A stretch of DNA of 30,669 nt, from the NCBI GenBank assembly GCA_033557675.1, contig JAWQRM010000104.1, forward strand, positions 1 through 30,669, given 5' to 3'. This document shows positions 11,212 through 21,593 of the stretch, piece by piece; within the stretch, counting starts at the first letter, position 1; each line of letters begins with the position of its first letter. The DNA comes from Coptodactyla brooksi (taxonomy: Eukaryota; Arthropoda; Insecta; Coleoptera; Scarabaeidae). Position numbers and translations under genes: made by a program. The notes beneath the pieces were generated by a model. It saw nothing but the letters and a program-made list of their open reading frames with translations. It had not been told where the DNA came from and did not search any database.

Positions 11212-11237
11212 GCCCCGCAGGGTGCCCGCCCTGCGGG
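11169..11237. repeat. Two adjacent perfect hairpins at the satellite breakpoint
   Basis: CTTTGATTTGTATTGC (11169-11184) is exactly complementary to GCAATACAAATCAAAG (11192-11207), with a 7-base loop. The left arm is satellite sequence and the right arm its inverted copy. Six bases later CCCGCAGGG (11214-11222) pairs with CCCTGCGGG (11229-11237) around a 6-base loop. The first hairpin marks exactly where the satellite array is truncated. Confidence 0.9.
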
Positions 11238-11525
11238 ACAAAACTCAGAGGCTGTATGTAATGTATTCGCATTTATTCTCCAGTTAAAGCAAATCTTTTA
11301 ATATGCGCACGCACGGTCGAACTCAGATATGAGACGGCCAGGGGTATAACTGATGAGGAACTTCATAACTGAAAGGAAAGTTATAGACTTCGTTAGTGTA
11401 TGTGTTCATATATTTACGTAATAAATCAACTCAATACGTTTTTGTATTCTCGGCATTCTCCTAAAAGGTCATCGAAAGGCGAAGCTTAAAATGTGTAAAT
11501 ATAGTATTTTATTTGCGTGCAATAG

Positions 11526-12258
11526 GGGCCTTTGTCATCCAGTGTTGGATATAGGCATCCCTTGTTTATCTCCATAGTTCCCTGTCCTAGGCCTTCCTTT
11601 CCCAGCTGAGTCCCGCTATTAGCTTTAGGTCATCTCTCCATTTCGTCTGTGGTCGACCTCTGCTTCCCTTTCCCAGCCAAGGTCTCTAGTGGAGGATCTG
11701 TTTGTTCCATCTGCCGTCCGTCTGTCTTAGTGTGTATCCTACCCATCTCCATTTCATGGAAGCTACGTGTTGGTTTACATCTATTAGTTTAGGTCTTTTT
11801 ATTTCCTCTGTCTGGCTTATTTTCTCGCATCTAATGCTCTGTCCCACGTAGGTGTATTCGTTCTGGTTGGTCATGATCTTTGTTTTTCCTTTGTTCTGTC
11901 TCAATCCTATCTTTTCAGACTCTCTTTCCACCTCCAGTAACATTGACTGCAATTCTTCAAAGCTGCTGGTTCAGATGGTTCAGTCTTCTTCCATCTATTG
12001 CAATACCTCTGTCATCCCAGTCGAGGTTTGCGAACAAATCCTGCATCACTGTTAGGAACAGTTTAGGGCTCATTGAATCTTCCTGTCTGACACCCCTTCG
12101 AATGGGGATTGCTTGAGTTTTCCGTGTAATTGTACCATCATCTCTGTTTTTTCATATATTGATTTTAATATTTCAGCAACACTCTACGTTTCTGTAGGGC
12201 TCGTTGTACTGCCCACCACTCTACACTGTCAAATGCCTTCTCGCAGTCAACGAAGAGT
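11526..12258 (-). pseudogene. Non-LTR retrotransposon reverse transcriptase remnant, 3' part
   Basis: Reading the minus strand from 12258 downward, there is an RT motif (LFVDCEKAFDSVE, with the active-site Asp region of motif A), then after several broken frames GLRQNKGKTKIM, YVGQSI, RWVGYTLR, and finally RGRPQTKWRDDL followed by WMTKA. This is the typical 3' end of insect RTE/jockey-like elements, where GRPxTRWxDD lies downstream of the RT. Stops and frameshifts are abundant and the RT core is deleted. The remnant lies between the two satellite arrays, so it or its insertion event probably split one array. Confidence 0.85.
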
Positions 12259-12549
12259 TTAAATAATAATAAGCAATAAAGCAATAAGCTTCAATAATAA
12301 GCAATAGAGTTTACTTATGGAATAATATAGTATTTGTGGATCGTTAAGATAAGAATCTTAGATTACCTTTCAACTGTGAATATTATAATTTGGAAATGAA
12401 ATCAGAGTACTCTAAGACACTTGACTTTGAAACATATCATTGAAGTGGCCTAAAATTTTCATTAAAAAGGTGCGTAGAGCCGCCCTGCAGCTCACTGCAA
12501 AGGCTTCTGCGTGGAGTGAAACTTAGGGACATACCCCATAACTTTATTA

Positions 12550-13312
12550 TATAAAGGATACGCTATTTTCAGCGCTTGGTCTATTGATCCGTCTGTCTGT
12601 TCATCTGTGGCAGCTGTAATTATTGCTACATTTGTCGAAAGCTGTGATGAACAAGCTTTTTTTGAAGGTATGCTACCATCACCTCCTCTCCTCGGCAGAA
12701 ACCTAGGAAAAGAGCATCTCTTCTTTGGCTTGTATTACTTAAGACACCAAAGGTTGCAATGTTCACATAAATTTAAAGATAGTATTACATTCGCAAAATT
12801 AAGCTATTTATAATATACCTATGCTATTTTCAGAGCTTGGTCTATTTGTCCGTCTGTCTGTCCATCTGTCGCAGCTGTAATAACAGCTATATTTGTCGAA
12901 GGTTGTGAAGAACTTACTTTTTTTGAAGGTACACTTTCAATACTTCCTTTCCACAGCAGAAACCTACGAAAAAAACATCTCTTCTTTGGTTTCTACTGCT
13001 TAAGGATCGAAATGTTTCAATGTTCACATAAATCTAGAGATGGTATTGTAAAATTAAGCTATTTATAGTATATCTATGCTATTTCCAGAGCTTGATCTGT
13101 TAGTCCGTCTGTCAGTCCATCTGTGGCAGCTGTAATAACAGCTATATTTGTCGAAGGTTGTGAAGAACTTACTTCTTTTGAAGGTACACTTTCAACACCT
13201 TCTTTCCACAGCAGATACCTACGAAAAGAACATCTCTTCTTTGGTTTCTACTGCTTAAGGATCGAAATATTTGAATGCTCACATAAATCTAGAGATGGTA
13301 TTGTAAAATTAA
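12550..13312 (+). repeat. Tandem satellite array 2 (three further copies)
   Basis: The anchor phrase recurs at about 12604, 12866 and 13121, with 262- and 255-bp spacing. These are the same monomers as in array 1. The open frame is retained in two of them: 12607-12813 and 13123-13326 begin MAAVI and keep FVE-x-C, FEG and KEHLFFG. The last copy ends in poly-A-like sequence at about 13310. The array is separated from array 1 by the non-LTR remnant and about 290 bp of unassigned DNA. Confidence 0.9.
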
Positions 13313-15077
13313 AAAAAAATACTTAATTTTATGGCCTGACGGAAATGCTATTATGATCCGCCAATGATGTGCTTTGGGTTGCATAGTTTCAGAAGGTCAC
13401 GTGGCGAACAAGAGGAAATGTTGTTCCACGGGAGTATAAAGAGCACATTTTCGACGTTATAACTCCGGTTGCCAATAACAGAAGATTGATTTTTACTTAA
13501 CTAGTTGTTTTATTATTCAATATGTAACGGAGCCCGAGATACAGCCGTATTGAGTAACCAGTTATATCGGGTATCGCAAAAATAGTACTTATTACAATGA
13601 ACAGTAATAAGCGTGGTTTTGTCACGTGGTGGTGGCAAAGCACGTGGCCAGGGAATTCAAAGCCACGAGGTTTACATTTTGCACCTCGTGAGTTCGGAAA
13701 TTCGTAATGTCACGTCGTCCAGTCTTTGAAGGACTCTTCCGGATCTGAACTTGACTTCTGTCCGCAATGCCTTTACATAACCAACGCATAATTAACGGAA
13801 GCCAGTAATTGCTAATTTCAATAGATGAAATCGGGTAGTGATTGACAGTTGTGACAACAATCAAATTTCATTTAGACTGTCAACGTTCAGATAAAAAAAA
13901 TTGTCAATTCAAGTCACGAATGAAAGCCACAGATTCAGTAATACCATAATATTGCGTAATATCGATAGGTAGGATCTGAACTAAGACGTAAAACTTACAA
14001 ACTAAATGTTATGCCGTGTTGCTTAATCCTTAGTTATTTAACACTTAGGAAATCTTTGTTTTGACCTTCGTGGTTTTGAAACTTATTAAGTGCACGCCGT
14101 TACCATTTGCGCAATACCTCTGTGCTCAGACAATCTCGAGCATTGAATAGATTGATACGTGTTGCCCCGGTGATGATTATACAGGGTTTCGAGAACTCTC
14201 CGGTCGCGCGTGACCGAATTAGTTAAAAAGTACACGAAATCCGACGATTTTCCACCTAAATTTTCGGTACTCGGAATCCCGACGGAAGTTGGAGCTCTTC
14301 GCTGAGTACTTCAGATCAAGCGGTCTGAATAAATATTGGTTCTTTCGCAATAGCGAAGTTTATGTAGAACAACGGAACCATGAGTAAATGAGAAGTCGTT
14401 TCGACATCTCATTTAATTATTAAGTTTCCATGTTCCATTGCGCCGTTGCGACATTAAGCGGTTTCGCAAGATTTCGCATCTCAAGATTAATCCGTCGTAA
14501 TGTAACCTTTCGGTTATTAGAAATTTATTTCGACGTTTTTCGAACACAATGCACCGAAGGAAAACAGGAAGAATCCTTGAAAGCGTTACTTTGTTCTCTT
14601 CGTACCTCTCAATGTTTTGCGCCAGTGAATAACATATATACGTTTACGTCAATTGCAAAATCTCACGTTTTCGTAATTGTTACATCATCGGGCAATGAAT
14701 CACCCAAGCAAAATGTAATGATATTGTAAAAAAAGGTATATTGACCTTAACACACCTATTGTGGCACTGGAGCGATGCCGGAGATATAAAGAGTTGTCAA
14801 AGACAAACTTATTTCTAATCTCGAATGCACGCCACGCAGGGTGCGGCGGTGTAGCTGGGCATTAAAGAACAAAAATTCCGTGCAAAAGACATATCAAGGT
14901 TTACTAGAAGTCGTGCTTTATAACAAGAAAACTATGATCGATAGTATATCAATCAACGATCCCCTAATGATAGTAAAACGCATTCGTAATGCGCTTGCGC
15001 ACACCTGTCACAATAATGTATTATTAGTTTTTATCAAACATACAACTAGACAAAATAATACTATTTAAATAATTACA
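13313..15077. other. No recognised gene
   Basis: Several short open frames (13622-13864 minus; 14430-14729 and 14841-15068 plus) have no recognisable motif. GCGCTTGCGCAC at about 14992-15003 resembles the core of the R2 repeats and of the reductase promoters. Nothing else can be supported. Confidence 0.5.
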
Positions 15078-16240
15078 ATTCAGTTTAAATGATAAAATAA
15101 GGTCGCTTTTTGTATGTACAGTTCGTACGCGCCTGCGCAGAACTGTCATGATTTAAGTTAAGACCTCAATAACACATCTTCAACGTATTTAGTTTGAGTA
15201 CAACTATAATAGAAGTAAATTAAAAGACAATCGAAAAGGCTGGCAATAGAGTTGCTTTCTCTGTGTATATTTCTTATGCGCTTGCGTGGAACTCTCGCCG
15301 TTTACCTTTACTATTTCCACATAGACTCACGTCGTGATTCATCAGAAATTCTGTATTCTTTGCGCTGTATTAAATAATTCACGTACGCAACATATATTCA
15401 TCACAAACTCCCAACTTCTCTCGCAACAAATCCATTACTGGTTTAAATCTTCAATAATATCGAGATCCCTGTAAAGACATAACCTCGTTGATTAGAATAT
15501 AATGAAGATCTCAATAACACATCTTCAACGTTTAGCTTGAGTACAACAACAGAAGTAAATCAAAAGAAAATCGAAAAAGCTGACAATAGAGTTGCTTTAT
15601 CTGTGTATCTTTCTTATGCGCTTGCGTGGAACTCTCGCCGTTTACCTTCGTAAGCCTTCACTATTTCCACATAGACTGACGTCATGATATTTATCAGAAC
15701 TTCTGTATTTCTTGCGCTGTATTAAATAATTCGCGTACACAACATATATTCATCATAAACTCCCAACTTCTCTCGCAACAAATCCATTACTGGTATCTTC
15801 AGTAATATCGAGATCCCTGTAAAGACATAACCTCGTTAATTAGAATATAATGAAGATCTCAATAACACATCTTCAACAAAAGTACAACAAAAGAAGTAAA
15901 CCAAAAGAAAATCGACAAGGCTGGCAATAGAGTTGCTTTCTCTGTGTACATTTCTTATGCGCTTGCGTGGAACTATCGTCGTTTACCTTCGTAAGTCTTC
16001 ACTATTTCCACATGGGCTGACGTCATGATATTTATCAGAAATTCTGTATTTTTCGCGCTCTATTAAATAATTCACAAATATCGATTTTCAAATAGTGGTT
16101 TTTACAGCAGCACGAATTGGGCCCAAACCACGAATCACTTATCCCGCTTTTCGTGCTACGAAATCGTCTTAATGATGCCTGGTATTTACAGTTCTATTAA
16201 ATAATTCACGTGCATAACATATATTTGTATATTCCGTAAT
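15078..16240 (+). repeat. R2 repeat, head-to-tail array
   Basis: A unit of about 346 bp is repeated from 15166, 15511 and 15859 (marker tcaataacacatcttcaac). Each unit contains tagagttgctttctctgtgta, the GC-rich core TTATGCGCTTGCGTGGAACT, and ttcactatttccaca. An older copy precedes at about 15078-15160 with a less decayed GCGCCTGCGCAGAACTGTC core. There is no open frame. The family recurs singly at 16500-16715, 16880-17060 and 19840-20180, and inverted at 21775-21830, 25690-25830, 25925-26220 and 26585-26820. Confidence 0.85.
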
Positions 16241-16244
16241 GCAA

Positions 16245-16450
16245 CATGCGCACTTTCGTTGCAAATGAAATATTAAAAAGCAATTTGGAATGAAAATTTA
16301 AATATCTTCACTTTCCACCACGATTTATTCTATATCTGTCAATTCTAGTAGATTCTAGTAGAACTGGCGACATCTCTCGGGGGAAGGAAGAACGTTGCAC
16401 TGTAATTCTGAAGAATCTACAGTTAAGTGTAAAAATAAGTTACGTCAACC
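16245..16450 (+). repeat. R3 repeat, subfamily A
   Basis: This R3 copy carries ttctagtagaactgg, the block GACATCTCTCGGGGG-GAAGGAAGAAC, and a tail ending in tgtaaaaataag. Its post-core sequence (cactgtaattctgaagaatctacag) is shared with the copies at 19665-19830 and 26260-26400. The other R3 copies have gctagcacacttacaggtaactg instead, so there are two subfamilies. Confidence 0.75.
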
Positions 16451-16499
16451 CAACACAAACTTATCACCATAAACCTTAGATATAGCCTAAAATTCCTGA

Positions 16500-16739
16500 C
16501 TGGTCTAGATCTTTTATAATTTCGAGATCAAACACATCTCCAACGCTTAGTTGGACTACAACTGCAATAGAAGTAAATAAATTAGAAGCTTGCAATAGAG
16601 TTGCCTTTTCTATTTATGTTCCTCACGCGCTTGCGTAGAACTCTCGCCGTTTACCATCGTAGATGTTCACTATTTCGACATAAACTGATGTCGTGATATT
16701 TATCAAAATTTTTTAATAAATCTTTCACTTTTTGGGCAG
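16500..16739 (+). repeat. R2 copy fused to captured GCDH exon 5
   Basis: The R2 sequence runs normally to about 16715, then changes without a gap to a copy of the end of GCDH intron 4 (ttaataaa...ttttgggcag). An inverted copy of the same junction lies at 25626-25740, which shows that the fusion was duplicated as one unit. Confidence 0.75.
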
Positions 16740-16868
16740 ACATACACCGGAAGTGATATGAATTTTGAAAAGGAACACCACGGGGAAAGTATTGAACATT
16801 TCGAGAGCAACTAGGGATATAGGGAAGCAATGGAACCCACGATGAACATCACGTTGTCAGGCATTTAG
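16740..16868 (+). pseudogene. GCDH exon 5 fragment (captured copy 1)
   Basis: It matches GCDH exon 5 (19140-19300) from its first base, including the preceding acceptor (TTTTGGGCAG), through the block encoding 'HVIRHL', ending at gcatttag. Reading frame is lost by small indels, for example at 'aaggaacaccacgg' and at 'gatatagggaagcaatgg', where several bases are missing. The acceptor AG is intact but the 3' third of the exon and its donor are absent. The sequence then returns to repeat DNA (acaactgtacaaaaa). Confidence 0.9.
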
Positions 16869-16879
16869 ACAACTGTACA

Positions 16880-17270
16880 AAAATATAATCTCGTTGATTA
16901 TAATATAATTCACTCAATAACACGTCTTCAATACAAGTTAACCAAAATCAAATCATTTAAAGGCAATAGGGTTTCATTTTCTACCTGTATTTCTTTTGCG
17001 CTTGCGTAGAACTCTCTCAATAGATTAAACGCCTGATATAATGATCAAAATTTGTTTTTTTTTCTGTCAATTTCGAATGAAAGTTTAAAAATTCTTATTT
17101 ACTACCACAATTTATTCGAAAACCTTCCATTCTAGTAGAACTACCGCCATCTCTCGGACGGAGGAAGTACTCCGTAATGTAATGCTAGCACACTTACAGG
17201 TAACTGTAAAAATAAAATACAGTTTAATGCTTGTAATTTTCCACCTTGCACACTGTTTGATAACGGTGTA
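16880..17270 (+). repeat. Composite R2 + R3 repeat
   Basis: A partial R2 (core TTTTGCGCTTGCGTAGAACT near 16993-17012) is followed by a complete R3: tttcgaatgaaagttt, ccattctagtagaact, CGCCATCTCTCGGACGGAGG, gctagcacacttacaggtaactg, and aaaataaaatacagtttaat. It ends about 290 bp upstream of the GCDH start codon. Confidence 0.8.
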
Positions 17271-17558
17271 TTTTAGTCCATATTATTTTTATAATTCCCA
17301 AACTATCTTATTCGTGACTTCATCTAAATTGCAAAATGTAACACAAAATAGTTTTCTTCGTATCGCGTTCATTGCGCAATAATTACTTAATTTAAGCAAA
17401 ATATCGCGTCGCAAGAAGGCTTTCGTTGTATTCGCAGACTTTATGAAACAACAAAAATGAGCGCACAAGGCGTTATCTCTAACAGGGCATAGATCAAGGC
17501 CTTTCCATTTCATTTTCATACTTGAAATAACCTAACAGTGGGCAGTTTTTTTAGGAGC

Positions 17559-19423
17559 ATGGCTTTGAGAACTGTGGGCACATTTTTCACTAAATTACAG
17601 TGCAATAAAATTGCGCAGTGCAATCTTAGTGGTCAACAACGTATCCTTTGTTGGTGTTTTGTCTACCTTCAAGTGTATTGTTATCACGCCTTAACAAATA
17701 ATCAGGATGGTTGGCGACGGCTAACAAAGGTAACAAATTAATTAATAGTAAATTTTGGTAATAATAAATATGAGTGGTTATTAAGACTGGAATGCAGAAA
17801 TAAGTGTTTTTATAGTTTACATATGCGTACATAATAGTGCGTGATATAGGCAACTTAGCTGTCACCAATTTAATGAGTAAGCAATTTGATTAGGCAACCA
17901 AACTTGCAGTATGGTACTGATTAAAATAAAACACCCTAACTGCCACCATTGAGAAAGTCAGCAGCGTAACAAAATTAATTTACTGTCAAATAACAGGAAA
18001 AGAAATATTCATTATTATCAAATTTTTATTTCAGCCACTTTTAATTGGGAAGATCCTTTCGATCTCGACTCCCAACTGACGCAGGATGAAAAGATTATCA
18101 GAGATTCCTTCAAGACGTACTGCGATGAAAAACTTCAACCCAGGATACTCATGGCGAACAGGAACGAAGGTAAAACAAGCTCCGTACCTTCCGTCTTTTT
18201 AATAATTCGTCTTCTTGCAGTGTTTGATCGGGAAATTATGAAAGAGCTAGGTCAGCAAGGTATTTTAGGTTGCACGCTAAAAGGATACGGGTGTGCCGGA
18301 GTCTCAAACGTTGCGTACGGTTTAATTACCAGAGAAGTTGAGAAGGTGGATAGCGCCTACAGATCGGCCGTCAGCGTTCAATCGTCTCTAGTCATGGGGG
18401 CAATTTATAATTACGGCAGCGAAGAACAAAAGCAGAGATATCTTCCGCTCTTGGGTAAGGGAGAAATCGTCGGTTGCTTCGGGTTGACCGAGCCTAATCA
18501 CGGGAGCGATCCCGGTTCCATGGAAACGAAAGCGAAGTATAACTCCGCGTCTAAAACTTACAGTCTAAACGGAAGCAAAACTTGGTAAAAACACACAAGC
18601 AGGATTTACTCCAAACTGCGGGTTTTCATTTCCAGGATAACCAATTCTCCATTAGCAGACCTTTGTCTGGTTTGGGCAAAATGCGAAGACGGAAAGATCA
18701 GAGGTTTCCTTATAGATCGCAAGGAGAACGGTAAAGGTTTGGAAACGCCGAAAATTGAAGGAAAATTTTCACTCCGAGCATCAACGACTGGAATGTTACA
18801 TATGGATAACGTGCAGATTCCGGAAAGCAATCTCCTTCCTGCTGTTGAAGGGCTCAAAGGCCCTTTCGGTTGTTTGACCAACGCAAGATATGGTATCGCT
18901 TGGGGAGCACTGGGAGCCGCTGAAACTTGTTTCAAAATTGCAAGAAATTATGCTTTGGAAAGAAAGCAGTTCCAGAAACCTTTAGCTGCCACTCAGTTGG
19001 TTCAGAAAAAACTGGCCGATATGATGACGGAAATTGCCTTAGGATTACAGGCTTGTTTAAGGGTTGGCCGACTGAAGGACGAAAATAGGCAAGTTAATAA
19101 AATCACAGTAACTTAATAAACCCTCCGCTTTTTGTGCAGACATACACCGGAAATGATATCAATTTTGAAAAGGAATAATGCCGGGAAAGCCCTAGACATT
19201 TCGAGAGCAGCTAGAGATATATTGGGAGGCAATGGAATTCACGATGAATATCACGTTATCAGGCATTTAGTCAATTTGGAAACTGTTAACACTTACGAAG
19301 GTAAATTGTGACAAACGCCTTTCTTGAATACAATTTTTTAATTTGATCATTTTTCCAGGGACACACGACATCCATGCCCTGATTCTCGGCAGGGCAATAA
19401 CTGGACTGCAAGCATTTAAGTGA
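17559..19423 (+). CDS. GCDH: Glutaryl-CoA dehydrogenase, mitochondrial (six exons)
   Basis: This flavoenzyme of the mitochondrial matrix oxidises and decarboxylates glutaryl-CoA to crotonyl-CoA in lysine, hydroxylysine and tryptophan breakdown. Exons: 17559-17640, 18035-18169, 18221-18584, 18636-19088, 19140-19300, 19359-19423. All phases join to give 419 residues (human 438). The first ~27 residues, rich in Lys/Arg and lacking acids, fit a transit peptide. FWEDPFDLD-type start, NRNEVF, CFGLTEP...GSDP and TWITNSP mark the acyl-CoA dehydrogenase N-terminal and middle domains. Arg120 and Ser124 (YRSAVSVQSS) match the substrate-binding pair. Glu398 in NTYEG is the catalytic base, equivalent to human Glu414. 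Oddities: introns 2, 3 and 4 are each exactly 51 nt; intron 2 can be read through in frame; intron 4 has a GC donor (AG|GCAAGT). Exon 1 is the least conserved part and its donor (AC|GTATCC) is weak. A possible polyadenylation signal is AATAAA at 19621. Confidence 0.96.
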
Positions 19424-19639
19424 TATTATTTCGTCTACCTCCTTTCCTAATTGGATGCAAAATGAAAATTGAAAACATTTTATTGAGATCTTAAATATAC
19501 GTTATAATTAACAATAGCGTGTCTTTTTCTGACAGAAATATCTTCCAGTTTTGTCAAGTTGGATGCCATAATTAAATATGAAAACACTAAGCCAGCTGCA
19601 GAATGATAATTCATTAAAAAAATAAATTTTAGAACAATT

Positions 19640-21495
19640 TTAAGTTCAGTGGTTTTTACAGCAGCACAAATTCGAATGAAAATTTAAATATCTACATTTA
19701 TCGCCACAATTTATTCGAAAGCTGTACATTCTAGTAGAACTAGCGACATCTCTCGGGCGAAGGAAGAACGGTGTACTGTAATTCTGAAGAACCTATAGAC
19801 AACTGTAAAAGCAAAATATATCGATGCAATACAGACTTATCTCTCAATCATAACCTTGTTACGTAGGACCTAAAATCCCTGACTGGTCTGGATCTTTTAT
19901 AATTTCGAGATCAAACACTACACAGAAATCTAATCGTTGATTATAATATAATTAAGATCTCAATAACACATCTTCAACGCTTAGTTTGAGTACAACTGCA
20001 ATAGAAATAAATAAAAAAAATCGTTTAAAGGCAATAGGGTTGCATTTTCTACCTGTATTTCTTTTGCGCTTGCGTAGAACTCTCGCAATCTACGTTAGTA
20101 AATGTTCACTAATAATTTCCACATCGATTGTTGAACACTGTAATGTAAATGCCTGATATTATGACCAAAATTTCTGTTTTTTGTTCTGTTAATTTCGAAT
20201 AAGTATTTAAATATTCTCATTAACTATCACGAGTTATTCGGAAACTTGCCGTTCTAGTAGAACTAGCGCCATCTTTCGGGCGGAGGAAGAACTCTGTAAT
20301 TGTAAAGTTAGCACACTTACAGGTAACTGTAAAAATGAAATACAATTTGATGCTTGTAATTTTCCATGCTGCACATGGTGAGAAAATTTTCGTAATTTAC
20401 GTTAGTCAATGTTCACTATTTCCATCTGGTATTACGTTCAAAACTGTTGTCTTTTTCTGTCAATTTCGAATGAGAATTTAAGTATTCTCATTGACTACCA
20501 CGATTTATTCGAAAAAATTTCATTCTAGTTGCACTAGCGCCATCTCTCGGGCGGAGGAAGAACTCTGTAATTGTAAGGCTAGCACACTTACAGGTAACTG
20601 TAAAAATGAAATAACCAATAAACCAAAGGTCGCAGGTTCGAATCCTGCTCAGCGGTCTAAATTGTTCTTTTGGTTAATCGAATTAATTAATTACTTAAAT
20701 TTCATATATGGACGAGAAATGCAAGGACGAAAAAATAACATCAATTTCATATAAATAAAATACAGTTTAACTCTGAAAGAGAATTCCTACAAGTTACGTT
20801 ACGTTACGTTTCTCACACAGATTAAAGCGTGATGTTATGTTTAAAATTTCTATTTTTTTCTGTCAATTTCCAATAAGATTTTAAATATTCTCATTAACTA
20901 TCACGAGTTATTCGGAAACCTTTCGTTCTAGCACAACCGGCGCCATCTTTCGGGCGGAAGAAGAACTCTGTAATTGTAAAGGTGGCTTACAGGTAACTGT
21001 AAAAGTAAAATATAGTTGAATACTTGTAATTTTCTATGTTGCACATTGTGCTGAGGACTCGCGCAATTTACATTAGTAAATGTTCACTATTTCCATAAAG
21101 ATTAAGCGCCTAATATTGTGTGAAAATTTTCTTTTTCTGTTGTAATTTCGAATGAGTATTTACATATTCTCATCAACTATTAAGAGTCATTCGGCAACCT
21201 TCTGTTCTAGTAGAATTAGCGCCATCTTTCGGGCGCAGGAAGAACTCTGTAATTGTAAAGCTGGCACACTTACAGGTAACTGTAGAAATAAAATACACTT
21301 TAATGCTTGTAATTGTGATAATGTGATAAAAATTTCTGTTATAATTTCGAATGAATATTTACATATTCTCATGAACTATCAAGAGTTATTCGGTAACCTT
21401 ACGTTCTAGTAGAATTAGCGGCATCTCTCGGGCGGAGGAAGAACTCTGTAATGCTAGCGCACTTACAGGTAACTGTAAGAATAAAATAAAATAAC
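19640..21495 (+). repeat. R3/R2 repeat cluster downstream of GCDH
   Basis: R3 copies lie at about 19665-19830 (subfamily A), 20190-20360, 20455-20610, 20860-21030, 21135-21300 and 21330-21495. An R2 copy (19840-20180) lies between the first two. Conserved R3 features are the palindrome TTCTAGTAGAA, the block GCGCCATCT-TCGGGCGGAGGAAGAACTCTGTAA, and CTTACAGGTAACTGTAA. The copies are all in the same orientation with irregular spacing (about 200-400 bp), as in repeated unequal exchange. No gene is present in this 1.8 kb. Confidence 0.85.
20609..20755 (+). mobile_element. tRNA-derived SINE-like insertion inside an R3 copy
   Basis: The R3 tail (tgtaaaaataaaatacagttt) is interrupted after 'tgtaaaaatgaaataa' and resumes at about 20752 (aaataaaatacagtttaa). 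The ~145-bp insertion begins with the 3' half of a tRNA: variable loop AGGTC, T stem GCAGG (20632-20636), loop TTCGAAT, T stem CCTGC (20644-20648), and acceptor-like TCAGCGG. GGTTCGAATCC at 20635-20645 is a perfect B box. A TTTT run follows at 20668. The 5' half with the A box is absent, so the copy is 5' truncated and not a functional tRNA. Confidence 0.6.
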
Positions 21496-21569
21496 CTTAA
21501 GAAGACTTTCGTTGTATTTGCAGACTTTAAGTTTATTCAACAACAAAAATGAGCGCACAAGGCGTTATG
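21496..21569 (+). repeat. Copy of the GCDH upstream region
   Basis: It matches about 17405-17473, which lies 90-150 bp upstream of the GCDH start codon; both contain the phrase ctttcgttgtatt and, further on, caacaaaaatgagcgcacaa, then ggcgttat. A small indel separates the copies. It is joined within 25 bp to a GCDH exon 5 fragment, an arrangement not found in the parent gene. Confidence 0.8.
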
Positions 21570-21593
21570 TCATGATATTTATCAAAAATACAC

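Noticed and set aside
11214..11237. GC hairpin as a rho-independent terminator
   Set aside because: There is no T-run after it and the context is a eukaryotic satellite breakpoint.
13622..13864. 80-codon minus-strand open frame as a transposase fragment
   Set aside because: No DDE or helix-turn-helix motif could be recognised.
14430..14729. 99-codon open frame as a gene
   Set aside because: No domain, no paired splice sites or neighbour support; composition looks random.
15166..16210. Regularly spaced repeats as a CRISPR array
   Set aside because: The period is about 346 bp with no short-repeat/spacer structure, and the window is clearly animal nuclear DNA.
18606..18935. Minus-strand open frame of 109 codons
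   Set aside because: It lies opposite GCDH exon 4 and is the shadow of a conserved coding exon.
20618..20656. Intact tRNA gene
   Set aside because: Only the T arm and part of the acceptor are present; no A box, D arm or anticodon arm.
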